A DNA stretch of 64,000 bases from Bryobacterales bacterium (GTDB taxonomy: Bacteria > Acidobacteriota > Terriglobia > Bryobacterales > Bryobacteraceae), in contig PMUP01000097.1 of assembly GCA_003166865.1 (NCBI GenBank), positions 1 to 64,000 of the forward strand. Reading direction: 5' to 3'. Positions 54,354-63,551 of the stretch are shown one piece after another. The translations under genes were made by a program, and so were the position numbers. The notes below the pieces were generated by a model. The model had not been told where the DNA came from. It searched no databases and saw only the letters and a list, made by a program, of their open reading frames with translations. Within the stretch, counting starts at the first letter, position 1. The number at the start of each line of letters is the position of its first letter.

Positions 54354-55277
54354 ATGGCAAATGAAGAAGTGCAAACCGCATTAGGCGACGTAGCAGCTAG
54401 ACAATTAGCAAACGCCACAAAGACCGCACCGCAGATGGGGCGGATCACTCCGCGCTGGCTCACCCACCTGCTGCAGTGGGTGCCGGTGGAAGCCGGCATC
54501 TATCGATTGAACCGCGTGAAGGACGAGTCCAAGGTGATCGTGGACTGTTCCGACCGCGACGAGCGGGTATTGCCGCAAACCTTCGTGGACTACGAATCGC
54601 CCGCGCGAGAGTATATGCTGACGGCGGTGAACACGGTGGTGGATGTTCACACGCGCGTGTCGGATCTTTACAGCGTTCCCTACAACCAGATCAGCGAGCA
54701 ATTGCGCTTGACGATTGAAATTGTCAAGGAGCGGCAGGAAAGCGAGTTGATCAACAATCGCGAGTACGGCATGCTCCACAGCGTGGCCGCAAAGCAGCGC
54801 ATCAAAACCCGCGCGGGCGCACCAACACCGGATGATCTGGACGAGTTGCTGGCGACGGTGTGGAAGGAGCCCGGGTTTTTTCTGGCGCATCCCGCCGCGA
54901 TCGCGGCTTTCGGCCGCGAGTGTACGCGCCGTGGAGTTCCTCCGCCAACCGTATCTCTGTTCGGCGCCCAGTTCGTCACGTGGCGCGGCATTCCGCTCAT
55001 TCCTTCGGACAAGCTGGCGCTGGAGCGTCACAAGACGAATATTCTGCTGATCCGCACCGGAGAACGCAAGCAAGGTGTGGTGGGACTGTTCCAGCCGAAT
55101 CTGCCGGGCCAACAAACACCGGGACTCTCGGTGCGCTTCATGGGTATCAATTACAAGGCAATCGCTTCGTACCTGGTCTCGCTATACTGTTCTCTCGCCG
55201 TTCTCACCGAAGACGCGCTGGGCGTTTTGGAAGGCGTGGAGACGAACAAATACTATGACTACAACAAGCGGGCCTGA
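54354..55277 (+). CDS. Family 2A encapsulin shell protein
   Basis: The 307-residue protein resembles SrpI-type family 2A encapsulins, HK97-fold proteins that build icosahedral compartments. Recognisable stretches are PRWLTHLLQWVPVEAGIYRLNRV, the YSVPYNQISEQLRLTIEIVKERQE spine helix and EGVETNKYYDYNK at the end. There is no inserted cyclic-nucleotide-binding domain, which separates it from family 2B. Family 2A shells usually enclose a cysteine desulfurase and are linked to elemental-sulfur storage; the next gene is exactly that cargo. The cargo start lies inside the last 23 bases of this gene. Confidence 0.92.
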   Translation: MANEEVQTALGDVAARQLANATKTAPQMGRITPRWLTHLLQWVPVEAGIYRLNRVKDESKVIVDCSDRDERVLPQTFVDYESPAREYMLTAVNTVVDVHTRVSDLYSVPYNQISEQLRLTIEIVKERQESELINNREYGMLHSVAAKQRIKTRAGAPTPDDLDELLATVWKEPGFFLAHPAAIAAFGRECTRRGVPPPTVSLFGAQFVTWRGIPLIPSDKLALERHKTNILLIRTGERKQGVVGLFQPNLPGQQTPGLSVRFMGINYKAIASYLVSLYCSLAVLTEDALGVLEGVETNKYYDYNKRA

Positions 55278-56792
55278 CGGTTTCGGCCTGCCTAAAGGCT
55301 TCAGCCTTCCCGATGTCGACACGCTGACGCGGCTAGCCAATCAGTTTTTTAGCGAGTGGCCGGGGAAAGATGTCCCCGCGCCGGCAGCGGCGGCGATCCC
55401 GCAAGACCTCAGGGCAGACGTTCCGCTGGACCGCACGGGTGCGCCATCGGTTACGTTGCCTGGCGAAGCGGAATTGAAGGCGCTCCTCGATTCGCTCGCG
55501 CCGGCTGTCCCTGGCTGGCCTGGGTCCGCTGCAGCCGTCCCTTCCCCGTCTATCCCGGCGTTCGGAGCGCCGTACGACGTAAACCTCGTCCGCCAGGATT
55601 TTCCCATTCTTCGGGAACGGATCAACGGGCGAGAACTGGCGTGGTTGGACAACGCGGCAACAACGCAAAAGCCGCAGGTGGTGATCGACCGGCTGAAGTA
55701 TTTCTACGAGCACGAAAACTCCAATATCCACCGGGCGGCGCATGAGCTTGCCGCGCGCGCCACGGACGCCTACGAGCAAGCGCGCGAGAAGGTGCGGGGT
55801 TCCTGAATGCCTCCTCGGTGAAGGAGATTGTCTTCGTGCGCGGGGCGACGGAAGCCATCAATCTCGTTGCGCAGAGCTGGGGACGGCAATTCATCGGCAA
55901 AGACGATGAGATCGTCATTACCTGGCTCGAGCACCACGCGAACATCGTGCCGTGGCAGCAGCTCGCAAACGAAAAAGGCGCGCGGCTCCGAATTGCTCCC
56001 GTGGATGATAGCGGTCAGATCCTGCTGGACGAGTACACCAAGCTGCTGGGCTCGAAAACCAAGCTGGTTTCGTTTCCACAAGTGTCCAATGCGCTGGGAA
56101 CTATCACGCCCGCGCGGCAGATCATCGAGGCGGCGCACGCGGCAGGAGCTAAGGTTTTATTGGACGGCGCGCAGTCCGTCTCGCACATGCCGGTCAACGT
56201 TCAGGATCTCAACGCCGACTGGTTCGTGTTCTCGGGTCATAAGATTTTCGCGCCCACTGGTATCGGCGTGCTCTACGGCAAGGAAGCGCTGCTCAACGAA
56301 GCGCCGCCATGGCAGGGCGGCGGCAGCATGATCAGCGACGTTACGTTTGAGCGCTCGCTCTACCAATCGGCGCCGGCGAGATTCGAAGCGGGCACTGGAA
56401 ACATCGCGGACGCAGTGGGCCTGGGCGCCGCGCTCGATTACGTAAGCAAGATCGGCCTCCAGCGAATCGAAGAGTACGAGCATCAGTTGTTGATTTACGC
56501 AACGAAACTGCTCAACGACATTCCCGGGCTCAGAATCATCGGCACCGCGCCCGAAAAGGCCGGAGTGATCTCGTTCGTTCTGGACGGCCATAAGACCGAA
56601 GACATCGGCACCGCGCTCAATCGAGAGGGCATCGCCGTGCGCGCCGGACATCACTGCGCTCAGCCGATTCTAAGACGCTTCGGAGTGGAAAGCACCGTGC
56701 GGCCTTCCCTCGCCCTTTACAACACGTGCGAGGACATCGACAGATTGATCGCGGCGCTGGGCAGGATCGCGACGTATCGGGTGCCGTACTGA
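55255..56792 (+). pseudogene. Encapsulin cargo cysteine desulfurase (SufS-type), frameshifted
   Basis: The gene starts at ATG 55255 inside the encapsulin gene. Residues 1-107 are a low-complexity Pro/Ala-rich extension (GFSLPDVDTLTRLANQFFSEW first), the part that targets such cargo to the shell. The desulfurase proper begins at about 108 (VRQDFPILRERINGRELAWLDNAATTQKP) and stops at TGA 55804-55806. In another frame the rest continues (FLNASSVKEIVFVRGATEAIN) to 56792, with the PLP lysine in SGHKIFAPTG and active-site Cys in GHHCAQP. One missing G in the GCGGGGTT run at about 55796 explains the shift. It may be a sequencing error, a real mutation or programmed slippage; all other motifs are intact. 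Confidence 0.85.
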
Positions 56793-56822
56793 GCCGCGCA
56801 CGTTAGTAAGCGGTGCTTTCGG

Positions 56823-57470
56823 CTAAGCCACCAGAGCGACGCAGCCGGTGACAATCAGCGCGGCCGCCCACACCAGATCGAGATTGAACCAAGCCTTCCG
56901 CAACAGAGCCAAGCCGAACTTTCGATATACCAGGAGCGCGACCAGGGCCGTGACGCTGAGATAACCGAGGGTGTGCACGAGCGTCGCGGCGATGCCGGTC
57001 CAAGGGCCGTTGCTGGCGGCCATGTGCATGTGTTCGTGTCCCATTGGCATGGCGCTCGTCGACGCCGCGTGCAACACGATCGGCAGCACCATCAGTCCCG
57101 CGCCATGCGCGCTGGCCATCAAAAACGACCAAAGCGTGAGATCTCGAAAGCCCACTTGCATTCCACCCCAGGCAAAATGGCGCCGCCGCAAAATTCGCAG
57201 GATGCCGAGGGAAATGAGCGCGCCGGCTACAACCATCTGAACGTAACCGAGCGGCAACACGATCTGGATCAGACCCGCTAGCGCTAAGACCAATCCGATG
57301 GACAGCGCGTGTCCCAGCGTGATGGGCACCAGTGCGCGAGCCACCGCTTTGGTGGCGTGTTCCTGCATTCCCCGGGCGACCGCGAACAGCCATCCCATGC
57401 CGGGATTGATGCCGTGGTACGCGCCCAACAGAAACAGGGCGGGCCATCCCCAGGACATGATGGATGTCAT
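56823..57470 (-). CDS. Uncharacterised polytopic membrane protein
   Basis: This 215-residue protein has about six hydrophobic segments and a conserved-looking GAYHGINPGMGWLFAVARGMQ at the start, then GHALSIGLVLALAG and a His/Met-rich loop (MPMGHEHMHMAAS). The His-rich loop and helix pattern recall metal or sulfur-compound transporters of the NicO/UreJ type, but this is only resemblance. Its ATG 57470 overlaps the stop of the selenium-binding-protein gene by four bases, so the two are coupled. It converges with the cysteine-desulfurase gene. Confidence 0.7.
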   Translation of the reverse strand: MTSIMSWGWPALFLLGAYHGINPGMGWLFAVARGMQEHATKAVARALVPITLGHALSIGLVLALAGLIQIVLPLGYVQMVVAGALISLGILRILRRRHFAWGGMQVGFRDLTLWSFLMASAHGAGLMVLPIVLHAASTSAMPMGHEHMHMAASNGPWTGIAATLVHTLGYLSVTALVALLVYRKFGLALLRKAWFNLDLVWAAALIVTGCVALVA

Positions 57471-58861
57471 GAATAGCAGTAGGAATCCGAAGAGGTGTCG
57501 CCGCCTTCCAGCCGCACCTGGTGCAAGCGCAGATCGCCGGACTCCAGGAAAAACTTCGGATCCAGCTCCATACCGCCTTCCGGTTTTGCGTCCACTTTGA
57601 CCATCCAGCTTCGAACGCCCTCGGGATAAAACTGCGCGTCCCACGGCGAGTACAGCGAATTGGTGAAATAGATGCGCTTGCCATCGCGGCTGAGTTCCAC
57701 CATCTGCGGACCGCCGTTCAGCTCGGTTTTCGGCGCTCGCGGATGCGCTGCGTGCCGCACAATTCCACCGAGATGGATGGATCCGGTCTTCTTGGGATGA
57801 AATGGATCGGATACGTCGTACTGAAGAAACTCGCCGGTGCCCCAGCAAGAAATATAAAGGAAGCGATCGTCGAGCGAGAGGTTGATATCGGTGATCAGCG
57901 GCGGCACGGCCTTGAAACCCTGCAGCAGTGGCGGCAGCTTCTCAGGATCGGCCGGCTCGGCGGGAATTTCAATCACCTTTTTGACGCTCCACTTGCCGTC
58001 GTCGCGATGCCATAGCCAGATGGACGCCGAAAGATCCTTGAGCGAAACCACCACGCCGAGAAAACCGTAAGCGCGCGTGGGATCGTGCGCAGGGCGAAGC
58101 TCGAGGGCCATTTGATACTCGGCGCCGAGATCCAGCTCTTGCAAATGCCTCCGTTTCCGCAAATCCCACACGTGCAGCTTGTGCCCGTAGCCGCCCTTCA
58201 GGAGAATCTCGGGATTGATTCCGTGCTTCACCATGTTGGGCGTGCCCCATTCGCTGGTGATCACGGTATCGAAGCCTAAGTGCCACCCGAAATCGTAAGC
58301 CAGGTACTGCGGGCCGCGATCCAGTTCCCATTTGCCGAGGATGTCGAAGCTGTCGTGATCGATAACGAAAATGCCGCCAGGCCCATCGCCGTTGGTTGCG
58401 CCCAGCGCGCTTGAGTAGATTCCTTCGGGACCGCAGTGAATGGTGTGAGGAGAGGCGTAGCCCGTGCGAGCGGCCAGCGTTTCCGGCTCGATCACTTTAA
58501 CGATCTGCGGCTTCTTCGGATCCGGTTTGGTGTCGACGATGTGGATGCGCGAGGAATTGATCCCGGGCACGATCAGATAGCGCCGCTCGATGTGCGGGTG
58601 AGGCGCGTAGGGGCAAAGGCTCGCGCTGCAGGCGTTCCATCCGAAATGGTGCAGCTCGTCGCCGGTGTTGGGCATGTCCAACTGGCCCACCAGCCGCCCG
58701 TAGCCGGTAGACGCCGGATCCACATCCACCACTCCTAGCGCGTCCGGCCGTTTGTGGCCATTCGCATTCAGCATTGCCACGTACGCCAGCTTCTCGGGCG
58801 GCGCAGCCATAGCCATTTTGGGAGAGGGATAAAAGGTCGGATCAGGTCGCCACAGGCTCAT
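57467..58861 (-). CDS. Selenium-binding protein/methanethiol oxidase homologue
   Basis: The 464-residue protein is a SBP56-type beta-propeller: MSLWRPDPTFYPSPKMAM, then ELHHFGWNACSASLCPY and VSDPFHPKKTGSIHLGGIVRHAAH, with the histidines and cysteines that bind copper or selenium in relatives. Bacterial homologues oxidise methanethiol to formaldehyde, H2S and H2O2. Cytoplasmic or exported location is uncertain; no signal peptide is seen after start ATG 58861, which has a GGAG site. It lies next to the encapsulin-desulfurase cluster, so H2S-related sulfur handling is a plausible shared theme. Confidence 0.9.
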   Translation of the reverse strand: MSLWRPDPTFYPSPKMAMAAPPEKLAYVAMLNANGHKRPDALGVVDVDPASTGYGRLVGQLDMPNTGDELHHFGWNACSASLCPYAPHPHIERRYLIVPGINSSRIHIVDTKPDPKKPQIVKVIEPETLAARTGYASPHTIHCGPEGIYSSALGATNGDGPGGIFVIDHDSFDILGKWELDRGPQYLAYDFGWHLGFDTVITSEWGTPNMVKHGINPEILLKGGYGHKLHVWDLRKRRHLQELDLGAEYQMALELRPAHDPTRAYGFLGVVVSLKDLSASIWLWHRDDGKWSVKKVIEIPAEPADPEKLPPLLQGFKAVPPLITDINLSLDDRFLYISCWGTGEFLQYDVSDPFHPKKTGSIHLGGIVRHAAHPRAPKTELNGGPQMVELSRDGKRIYFTNSLYSPWDAQFYPEGVRSWMVKVDAKPEGGMELDPKFFLESGDLRLHQVRLEGGDTSSDSYCYS

Positions 58862-58946
58862 GGGAGCTCCTTCTCCAGAGGATTCTAACACAAGGAGCGA
58901 GCGGTACCATGCCAATCTATCGACAAGTCTGCCGATAATTGGACCG

Positions 58947-59663
58947 CTACAATTCGAGCTTGCCTTGGAACTGCATCGCCTCAACTAAGAAGTGCTGTGA
59001 CACTTGAAGCCGGCCAATGAGCGCGCTGAATTCGACCACGTCGTCCTTTTTGCCAATTTCCGCCGACGGCGGGAATAGGTACGCCACCACCACATTGTTT
59101 TCCAATTCGAACACCTCGACCCTGGATGGCAGAACGTCTTTTTTCCCTTCGCGCTTTAGAGCGGCGGATTCCTTGAGAGGTTTTCCAAGACTCGTTGGAT
59201 CGCCCTTGGCGAAACTGGCCGGGACGCCGTAGACAGCGATCAAGTATCCGTCCTCGGAGAGAACGGGTGGCGGGGGCTCATGCGCCTTGAGCTCGGCGAC
59301 GCGAACCGGAAGCGCGCTCTCCCAGCGAACCAACAGCCGAATCGTGGGCGCGCCGGAAGGGAGCGGCTTTCCCGGGACGAGAGGATTGCCAATCACTTCT
59401 TTCAGTGGCCTCTTTCTGTCCTCCACGCCGTCGTACCCGACGCCATTGGGCTGGCCCATCTGGCCGCCTTCCCTGAGCTCGTCTTCGCTGCGCCTGCGGG
59501 CAATGCCGGCAACGACGACTTTGGCCCACGGAGAGTTTTCGAGAACCTGATGGGCATCTGCCTCGGACCAGTCGGCCACCGTTTTAGTCTTCCAATCCGG
59601 GTCCGCTGCCAATAACAACGCGGCGCCGCCGAGGATCAATGAGAGGGATCGTGCTTGGATCAT
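58947..59663 (-). CDS. Secreted hypothetical protein
   Basis: The 238-residue protein has a signal peptide (LSLILGGAALLLAADP) followed by WKTKTVADWSEADAHQVLENSPWAKVV. The mature part has alternating strands and a Lys/Glu-rich stretch (ESAALKREGKKDVLPSRVEVFE). I know it only as a conserved hypothetical type in Acidobacteria. It lies between the selenium-binding-protein gene and the barrel-protein gene, all on the minus strand. Confidence 0.65.
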   Translation of the reverse strand: MIQARSLSLILGGAALLLAADPDWKTKTVADWSEADAHQVLENSPWAKVVVAGIARRRSEDELREGGQMGQPNGVGYDGVEDRKRPLKEVIGNPLVPGKPLPSGAPTIRLLVRWESALPVRVAELKAHEPPPPVLSEDGYLIAVYGVPASFAKGDPTSLGKPLKESAALKREGKKDVLPSRVEVFELENNVVVAYLFPPSAEIGKKDDVVEFSALIGRLQVSQHFLVEAMQFQGKLEL

Positions 59664-59726
59664 AAGCCTTCGCCGAATGCTTCCTTTTCCTGCGCTTTAC
59701 GCTGGCCGCTCTTCTGAGATTGAATT

Positions 59727-61736
59727 TTAGAATTTCACCATGACGCCGAACCCAAGCGAAGATGTGCTTTCGCGAAGATCCGGGAACCATACATCGTTGG
59801 CGCCGCCGCAGGCTGCTTGCGCGCCGGCTAGGCTGGCTGTGCCGGCCGAGGTGCCGTTCAAGCAGGTAAAGTATTGCGGCAGGCCGTTGTTGCCACCGGG
59901 AGGCGTGATGCCACCGCGCCCGGAGAAGTACGGCACATTCGAGTGGCGATAACCAAGTTCCGCCCACCACGTAATATACTGCCTCGGCATGTAATGGAAG
60001 GTGAGGGTGCCGTCATACATTTTAGCCGTCGAGCCGGGCTCTTCCGGAAAATAAGCGCTGCCTACCGCTGCCCACGCTCCGTCGATCGGAGGTAGCAGCG
60101 TCAGATAGCGTCCCGCGTTGTTCATCTGGCCACCGCCGACCGTGACTGCAAAGCGGTCTTTGTCCCACCAGACGCGGTCGTATAACATCCAGCCAAGGAA
60201 CGAGCTCTTATTCGGGCCTCCATGACAAGTGATTCCGCCGCCGTATTGGCAGCCGGCGTCGCCGGTGAGCGAGAACGCCATCTTATCGATGCCACTGCTC
60301 TCGGGCTTGTTGTAGTACCTGACCTCGATACTGTCGTCCGTATGGACGCGCTGTGTGTGCGGAAGGCCCAGGTTGTCTTCCCCGAACCCATACTGGTTCC
60401 CGACGAACTTAAACCATTCCTTTGGCTCCCACAGAAGCTGTCCTCCTAGCCCGAGGTGACCGTTGTACTTGGCATAGGATTGCCAGCCATTGATAACCCA
60501 GGGCTCGATCTTCAACTTATTGGTGGGAAACCACTGAATACGTAGGCCATTGAAGAACCACGGCGTGTTAGAAGACACATACGACGGTTGATAAACCCAA
60601 TTATCGAAATTGTAATAACTGAACAGGCCGATGTACGAGACGAAAATACCCGCGTCGACGTTCAGTCCGTGCTGCACGTTGAAGTGATACCCTCCGTAAG
60701 CTTCCGACACATACTTGTAGGCGTTCTGAAGATCCCACTGTCCGACGCCGCCCGTATTTCCCGGCCCATTGCCCGTCGCCGAACTGGCGTCGTTACGAGG
60801 CGTAGTGACCGCGAACAGGCCGTCCATGAACATAATCCGGCCGCGCACGTTTTGCCAGTGAAAATCACCGCCGATGCCAATGTCCTCGATCTGAAATTCG
60901 CCGTTGCGGAACTCCTCGGTGGACCCACCCATCGTATGATCGATCGGCTGGTTGAAATCGTTGATGAAGTTCGTGTCGAAACGAATTTCGGGAGTGAAGA
61001 AGGGCGTGTCCAGGACAACATCTTTGTTGCGCGGCGTGCCGTTGAGCCAGGTAAAGTCGGCGTAGGCGAATGGCGTTTGATTGTCCACTGCGGGCGGCGC
61101 GGCGGGAGCCGGCGCCGGTTGAGCATCTTGCGCGCTGGGCGAAGCGGAAGCGACCGCTTTGCTCATGTCAGGCTTGGCGAGCGTTGCCGGGACAATCGGT
61201 ATCGCGCTAGGATCCTTGGTCAGCGTAGCGACCAGATCGCCGCGCAGCGCCGGCGTACTCGGCTGTTCCGGAGCGAACTTGCTCTGCAGTTGCGCTTCGA
61301 GTTGCTCGATGCGCGCCGCCATGCGCGCCTCCATGGCCTCCATCGCCTCCAGTTTCTTTGCGACGGCTGGACTGATATCGCCGGGAGTCTCCGCGGTTGC
61401 AGCCAGCGCGAGATCCACTTTGAGATCCTGCCGCGGGGCCAGATCTACAGTTGCCGGCAGACTGTGCAATTCCCCTCGGCTGGCCTTTACTTCGTATCGG
61501 CCGGGTTTAAGATTCGGGACCGAAAACGCGCCGTCGAAACCGCTGATAACAGTCCGGTCCGTATTGTCGTCCCCGCGGATAATCACTTGAGCTGACGCGA
61601 TCGGCGTGCCATCTGCCTTCGCTGTGACTCCGTGAAGCGTGCCGAGTGGCGATTCCGCCTGAGCGGAAACAAGATTGAATGCCATCCAAAGCGGTATGGC
61701 GATCGAGACTAACGGTCTAATCAGTGGTCTAATCAT
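59727..61736 (-). CDS. Outer-membrane beta-barrel protein (Bbp2/OmpL-like) with carboxypeptidase-regulatory N-terminus
   Basis: The 669-residue protein has a signal peptide, a regulatory-like Ig domain (about 30-110, LGTLHGVTAKADGTPIASAQV), a coiled-coil segment (AVAKKLEAMEAMEARMAARIEQLEAQL), a Pro/Ala linker and a large C-terminal barrel starting near FAYADFTWLNG. The barrel has the putative beta-barrel porin-2 layout and ends in aromatic GVMVKF. It probably is an outer-membrane pore or substrate channel anchored to peptidoglycan. Upstream are TAAGGA repeats shared with the response-regulator gene. Confidence 0.88.
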   Translation of the reverse strand: MIRPLIRPLVSIAIPLWMAFNLVSAQAESPLGTLHGVTAKADGTPIASAQVIIRGDDNTDRTVISGFDGAFSVPNLKPGRYEVKASRGELHSLPATVDLAPRQDLKVDLALAATAETPGDISPAVAKKLEAMEAMEARMAARIEQLEAQLQSKFAPEQPSTPALRGDLVATLTKDPSAIPIVPATLAKPDMSKAVASASPSAQDAQPAPAPAAPPAVDNQTPFAYADFTWLNGTPRNKDVVLDTPFFTPEIRFDTNFINDFNQPIDHTMGGSTEEFRNGEFQIEDIGIGGDFHWQNVRGRIMFMDGLFAVTTPRNDASSATGNGPGNTGGVGQWDLQNAYKYVSEAYGGYHFNVQHGLNVDAGIFVSYIGLFSYYNFDNWVYQPSYVSSNTPWFFNGLRIQWFPTNKLKIEPWVINGWQSYAKYNGHLGLGGQLLWEPKEWFKFVGNQYGFGEDNLGLPHTQRVHTDDSIEVRYYNKPESSGIDKMAFSLTGDAGCQYGGGITCHGGPNKSSFLGWMLYDRVWWDKDRFAVTVGGGQMNNAGRYLTLLPPIDGAWAAVGSAYFPEEPGSTAKMYDGTLTFHYMPRQYITWWAELGYRHSNVPYFSGRGGITPPGGNNGLPQYFTCLNGTSAGTASLAGAQAACGGANDVWFPDLRESTSSLGFGVMVKF

Positions 61737-61750
61737 AAGATTGTTTCCCG

Positions 61751-61780
61751 AGTGTAGAGTGACTAAGTAACTGTGTCCAA
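61751..61780 (-). promoter_or_regulatory. Promoter of the barrel-protein gene
   Basis: On the minus strand TTGGAC (61775-61780) and TACACT (61751-61756) are separated by 18 bases, just before the ATG at 61736. The TAAGGA repeat array at 61831-61858 lies about 50 bases further upstream, a spacing suited to activation from an upstream site. Confidence 0.45.
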
Positions 61781-61830
61781 TCTGAAATTTGTATCCGCAT
61801 TGAAAATGTTCTCAATAACTAAGTGCCGCA

Positions 61831-61859
61831 TAAGTACATCGTAAGGATGCTGTAAGGAT
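61831..61859. promoter_or_regulatory. Three 11-bp-phased TAAG(GA) repeats: candidate response-regulator operator
   Basis: TAAG begins at 61831, TAAGGA at 61842 and TAAGGA at 61853, so three copies are spaced exactly 11 bases apart. Two are part of GTAAGGAT direct repeats. The same 11-base phasing and core appear before the OmpR/KdpE-type gene at 63575-63596. OmpR-family proteins bind direct repeats at one helical turn, so this is a likely binding site. Confidence 0.55.
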
Positions 61860-61900
61860 TCACTCTCCGACAAGGGGGACATTCAGGTTTCGCGAGGAAC

Positions 61901-62716
61901 CTATGCCGTCCTGGCACGAAGATCAGAATGCTTGACGGTGTGCTCTCGAAAGCGTTGAAACAGCTCTTTTGCAGCTAAAATGACGGCCGGTGTCCGCGGT
62001 TCGCCATTCGTGTGAGCGGCGGAGACCTGGGCTTCCAGGCGCGCGCAAAGCATCTTGGCGCGGGCGAGCAGCGGTTCGCAGGAATCAATGTTCCCATTTA
62101 AAGGCTTGGAGCAAAGTAGCAGTTGATTGTCGAGAATACCGACAATCGTGTGAAGCTGCTCAGCCAGATTTGATCCTCTCAGTTCTGTAGCGACCGGCAT
62201 GGCGAGTGGTGGCTCGTCGACTTCCGATGTGTGTACAGGACCTGTTTTCAGGGCCCTAGCAACAGCGGGGCTCGCCCGAACCGGCATCTCGGACGATTGG
62301 CTTGTCTCCTCCAACCGGACCCGCTGGAACACCGCGTGCGCTGGTTCGATCGCTTGTATGAACCCTTCCTTTACCGCACGAATCCGCCAGGCCGTCAGGA
62401 TCTGCCCCATGCGCTGCCGTCCCAAGCCATAACGCCTGGCGAGGTCATCCATCGTCCAGCCGCGTACGAAGTACAGGAGCACAAGTCTCTGTTGAAGATC
62501 GGGCCGGGATTGTTTCCCGAAGACCGGAACTTGAGATGGAAAGCTGACCAGATTCTCCTGCACCGCTTGCCTCAGAACCTTGTTTTCCAGATCAATATGG
62601 ACTCTGTTCATACATTCAATCGATCCACTCGGAAGTATGGCGCTCAAACGCTGAGGAAAGCATAAAGCCGTTATTAGTTTTTCATCATGATTCGGTGCTT
62701 GGTGAAGAACGGGCAT
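61901..62716 (-). CDS. Hypothetical protein with a sigma-region-4-like HTH
   Basis: The 271-residue protein has one recognisable part, a helix-turn-helix near residues 70-120 (LQQRLVLLYFVRGWTMDDLARRYGLGRQRMGQILTAW), similar to sigma-70 region 4 or TrpR-like HTHs. The rest is Glu/Ala-rich with no known domain. ATG 62611 is an alternative start that keeps the HTH. It lies one base after the response-regulator gene, in the same direction, so both are on one transcript and may act together. DNA binding is inferred from the HTH only. Confidence 0.65.
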   Translation of the reverse strand: MPVLHQAPNHDEKLITALCFPQRLSAILPSGSIECMNRVHIDLENKVLRQAVQENLVSFPSQVPVFGKQSRPDLQQRLVLLYFVRGWTMDDLARRYGLGRQRMGQILTAWRIRAVKEGFIQAIEPAHAVFQRVRLEETSQSSEMPVRASPAVARALKTGPVHTSEVDEPPLAMPVATELRGSNLAEQLHTIVGILDNQLLLCSKPLNGNIDSCEPLLARAKMLCARLEAQVSAAHTNGEPRTPAVILAAKELFQRFREHTVKHSDLRARTA

Positions 62717-62717
62717 G

Positions 62718-63551
62718 TTAGTCTCGTGAGTTAGTGCGCTCAGCGGATGGCCGTCTGGCTGTTAAGCCGCTTTCCCGGAAACGATAACCGATTTGGATAT
62801 CAGTTAGTAGATACCTCGGGTTCGCGGGGTCATCCTCGATCTTCTTGCGTAACTGGCGTATGAACGTGCGGAGATACTCGACCTCGTCACCGTATTCCGG
62901 TCCCCACACTGCATTCAGCAGACGCCCATGGGTAATGGGCAGCCCGGCGTGGGCCATCAGATAATGAAGCAGATCGAATTCCTTGGGCGTCAGACGGATG
63001 AAGTTTCCCGCTTTATGAACCTCCCGGCGCGCCGGATCCAGCTCGATGTCGCCCATGCGAATGCTGGCTTTCGTGTTGTCTTCCAGAGCTTGCGCCCGGC
63101 GAACCGCGGCCCGAATGCGCGCCGTCAATTCACGAATGTGGAAGGGCTTGGTGACGTAATCATCCGCGCCGGCCTCCAACGCTTGCACTTTGTCGTCTTC
63201 GCTATCTCGAACCGTGAGCATGAGAATCGCGATGCGAGGGAGTAGCCGGCGAAGCTGGCGGCAGGTCTCAAGGCCGTCCAGGCCGGGCAGATTGATGTCC
63301 AGCAGCACAACGTCATAAGGAGCTGTACGGACAAGCATCAAGGCTTCCTCTCCGCCGGACGCCTCGGAAGTGCTGAACCCGAGTGTCTGCAATGTGATGT
63401 GAAGCGCGCGGCGAACGGAGGCATCATCATCCACGATCAGGATGCTGCCTGACGAAGGGGCAGCCGAAGAGTACGAGGAAGAGTGCGGCCCCGTCTTATT
63501 GCTGGACGATGACGTTTCGCCACCTGGCCGGGACTGCCCCGCTGTAACCAT
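62718..63551 (-). CDS. OmpR/KdpE-type response regulator
   Basis: The 277-residue protein has a Ser-rich N-terminal extension of about 35 residues, a receiver domain (SILIVDDDASVRRAL, phospho-acceptor aspartate in VVLLDINLPGLDG, lysine in DDYVTKPFHIREL) and a winged-helix DNA-binding domain (RLTPKEFDLLHYLMAHAG, then VEYLRTFIRQLRKKIEDDP and TDIQIGYRF). The end resembles KdpE most. No histidine kinase is in the window; it may be an orphan. The TAAGGA repeats before its start suggest autoregulation. Confidence 0.93.
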   Translation of the reverse strand: MVTAGQSRPGGETSSSSNKTGPHSSSYSSAAPSSGSILIVDDDASVRRALHITLQTLGFSTSEASGGEEALMLVRTAPYDVVLLDINLPGLDGLETCRQLRRLLPRIAILMLTVRDSEDDKVQALEAGADDYVTKPFHIRELTARIRAAVRRAQALEDNTKASIRMGDIELDPARREVHKAGNFIRLTPKEFDLLHYLMAHAGLPITHGRLLNAVWGPEYGDEVEYLRTFIRQLRKKIEDDPANPRYLLTDIQIGYRFRESGLTARRPSAERTNSRD

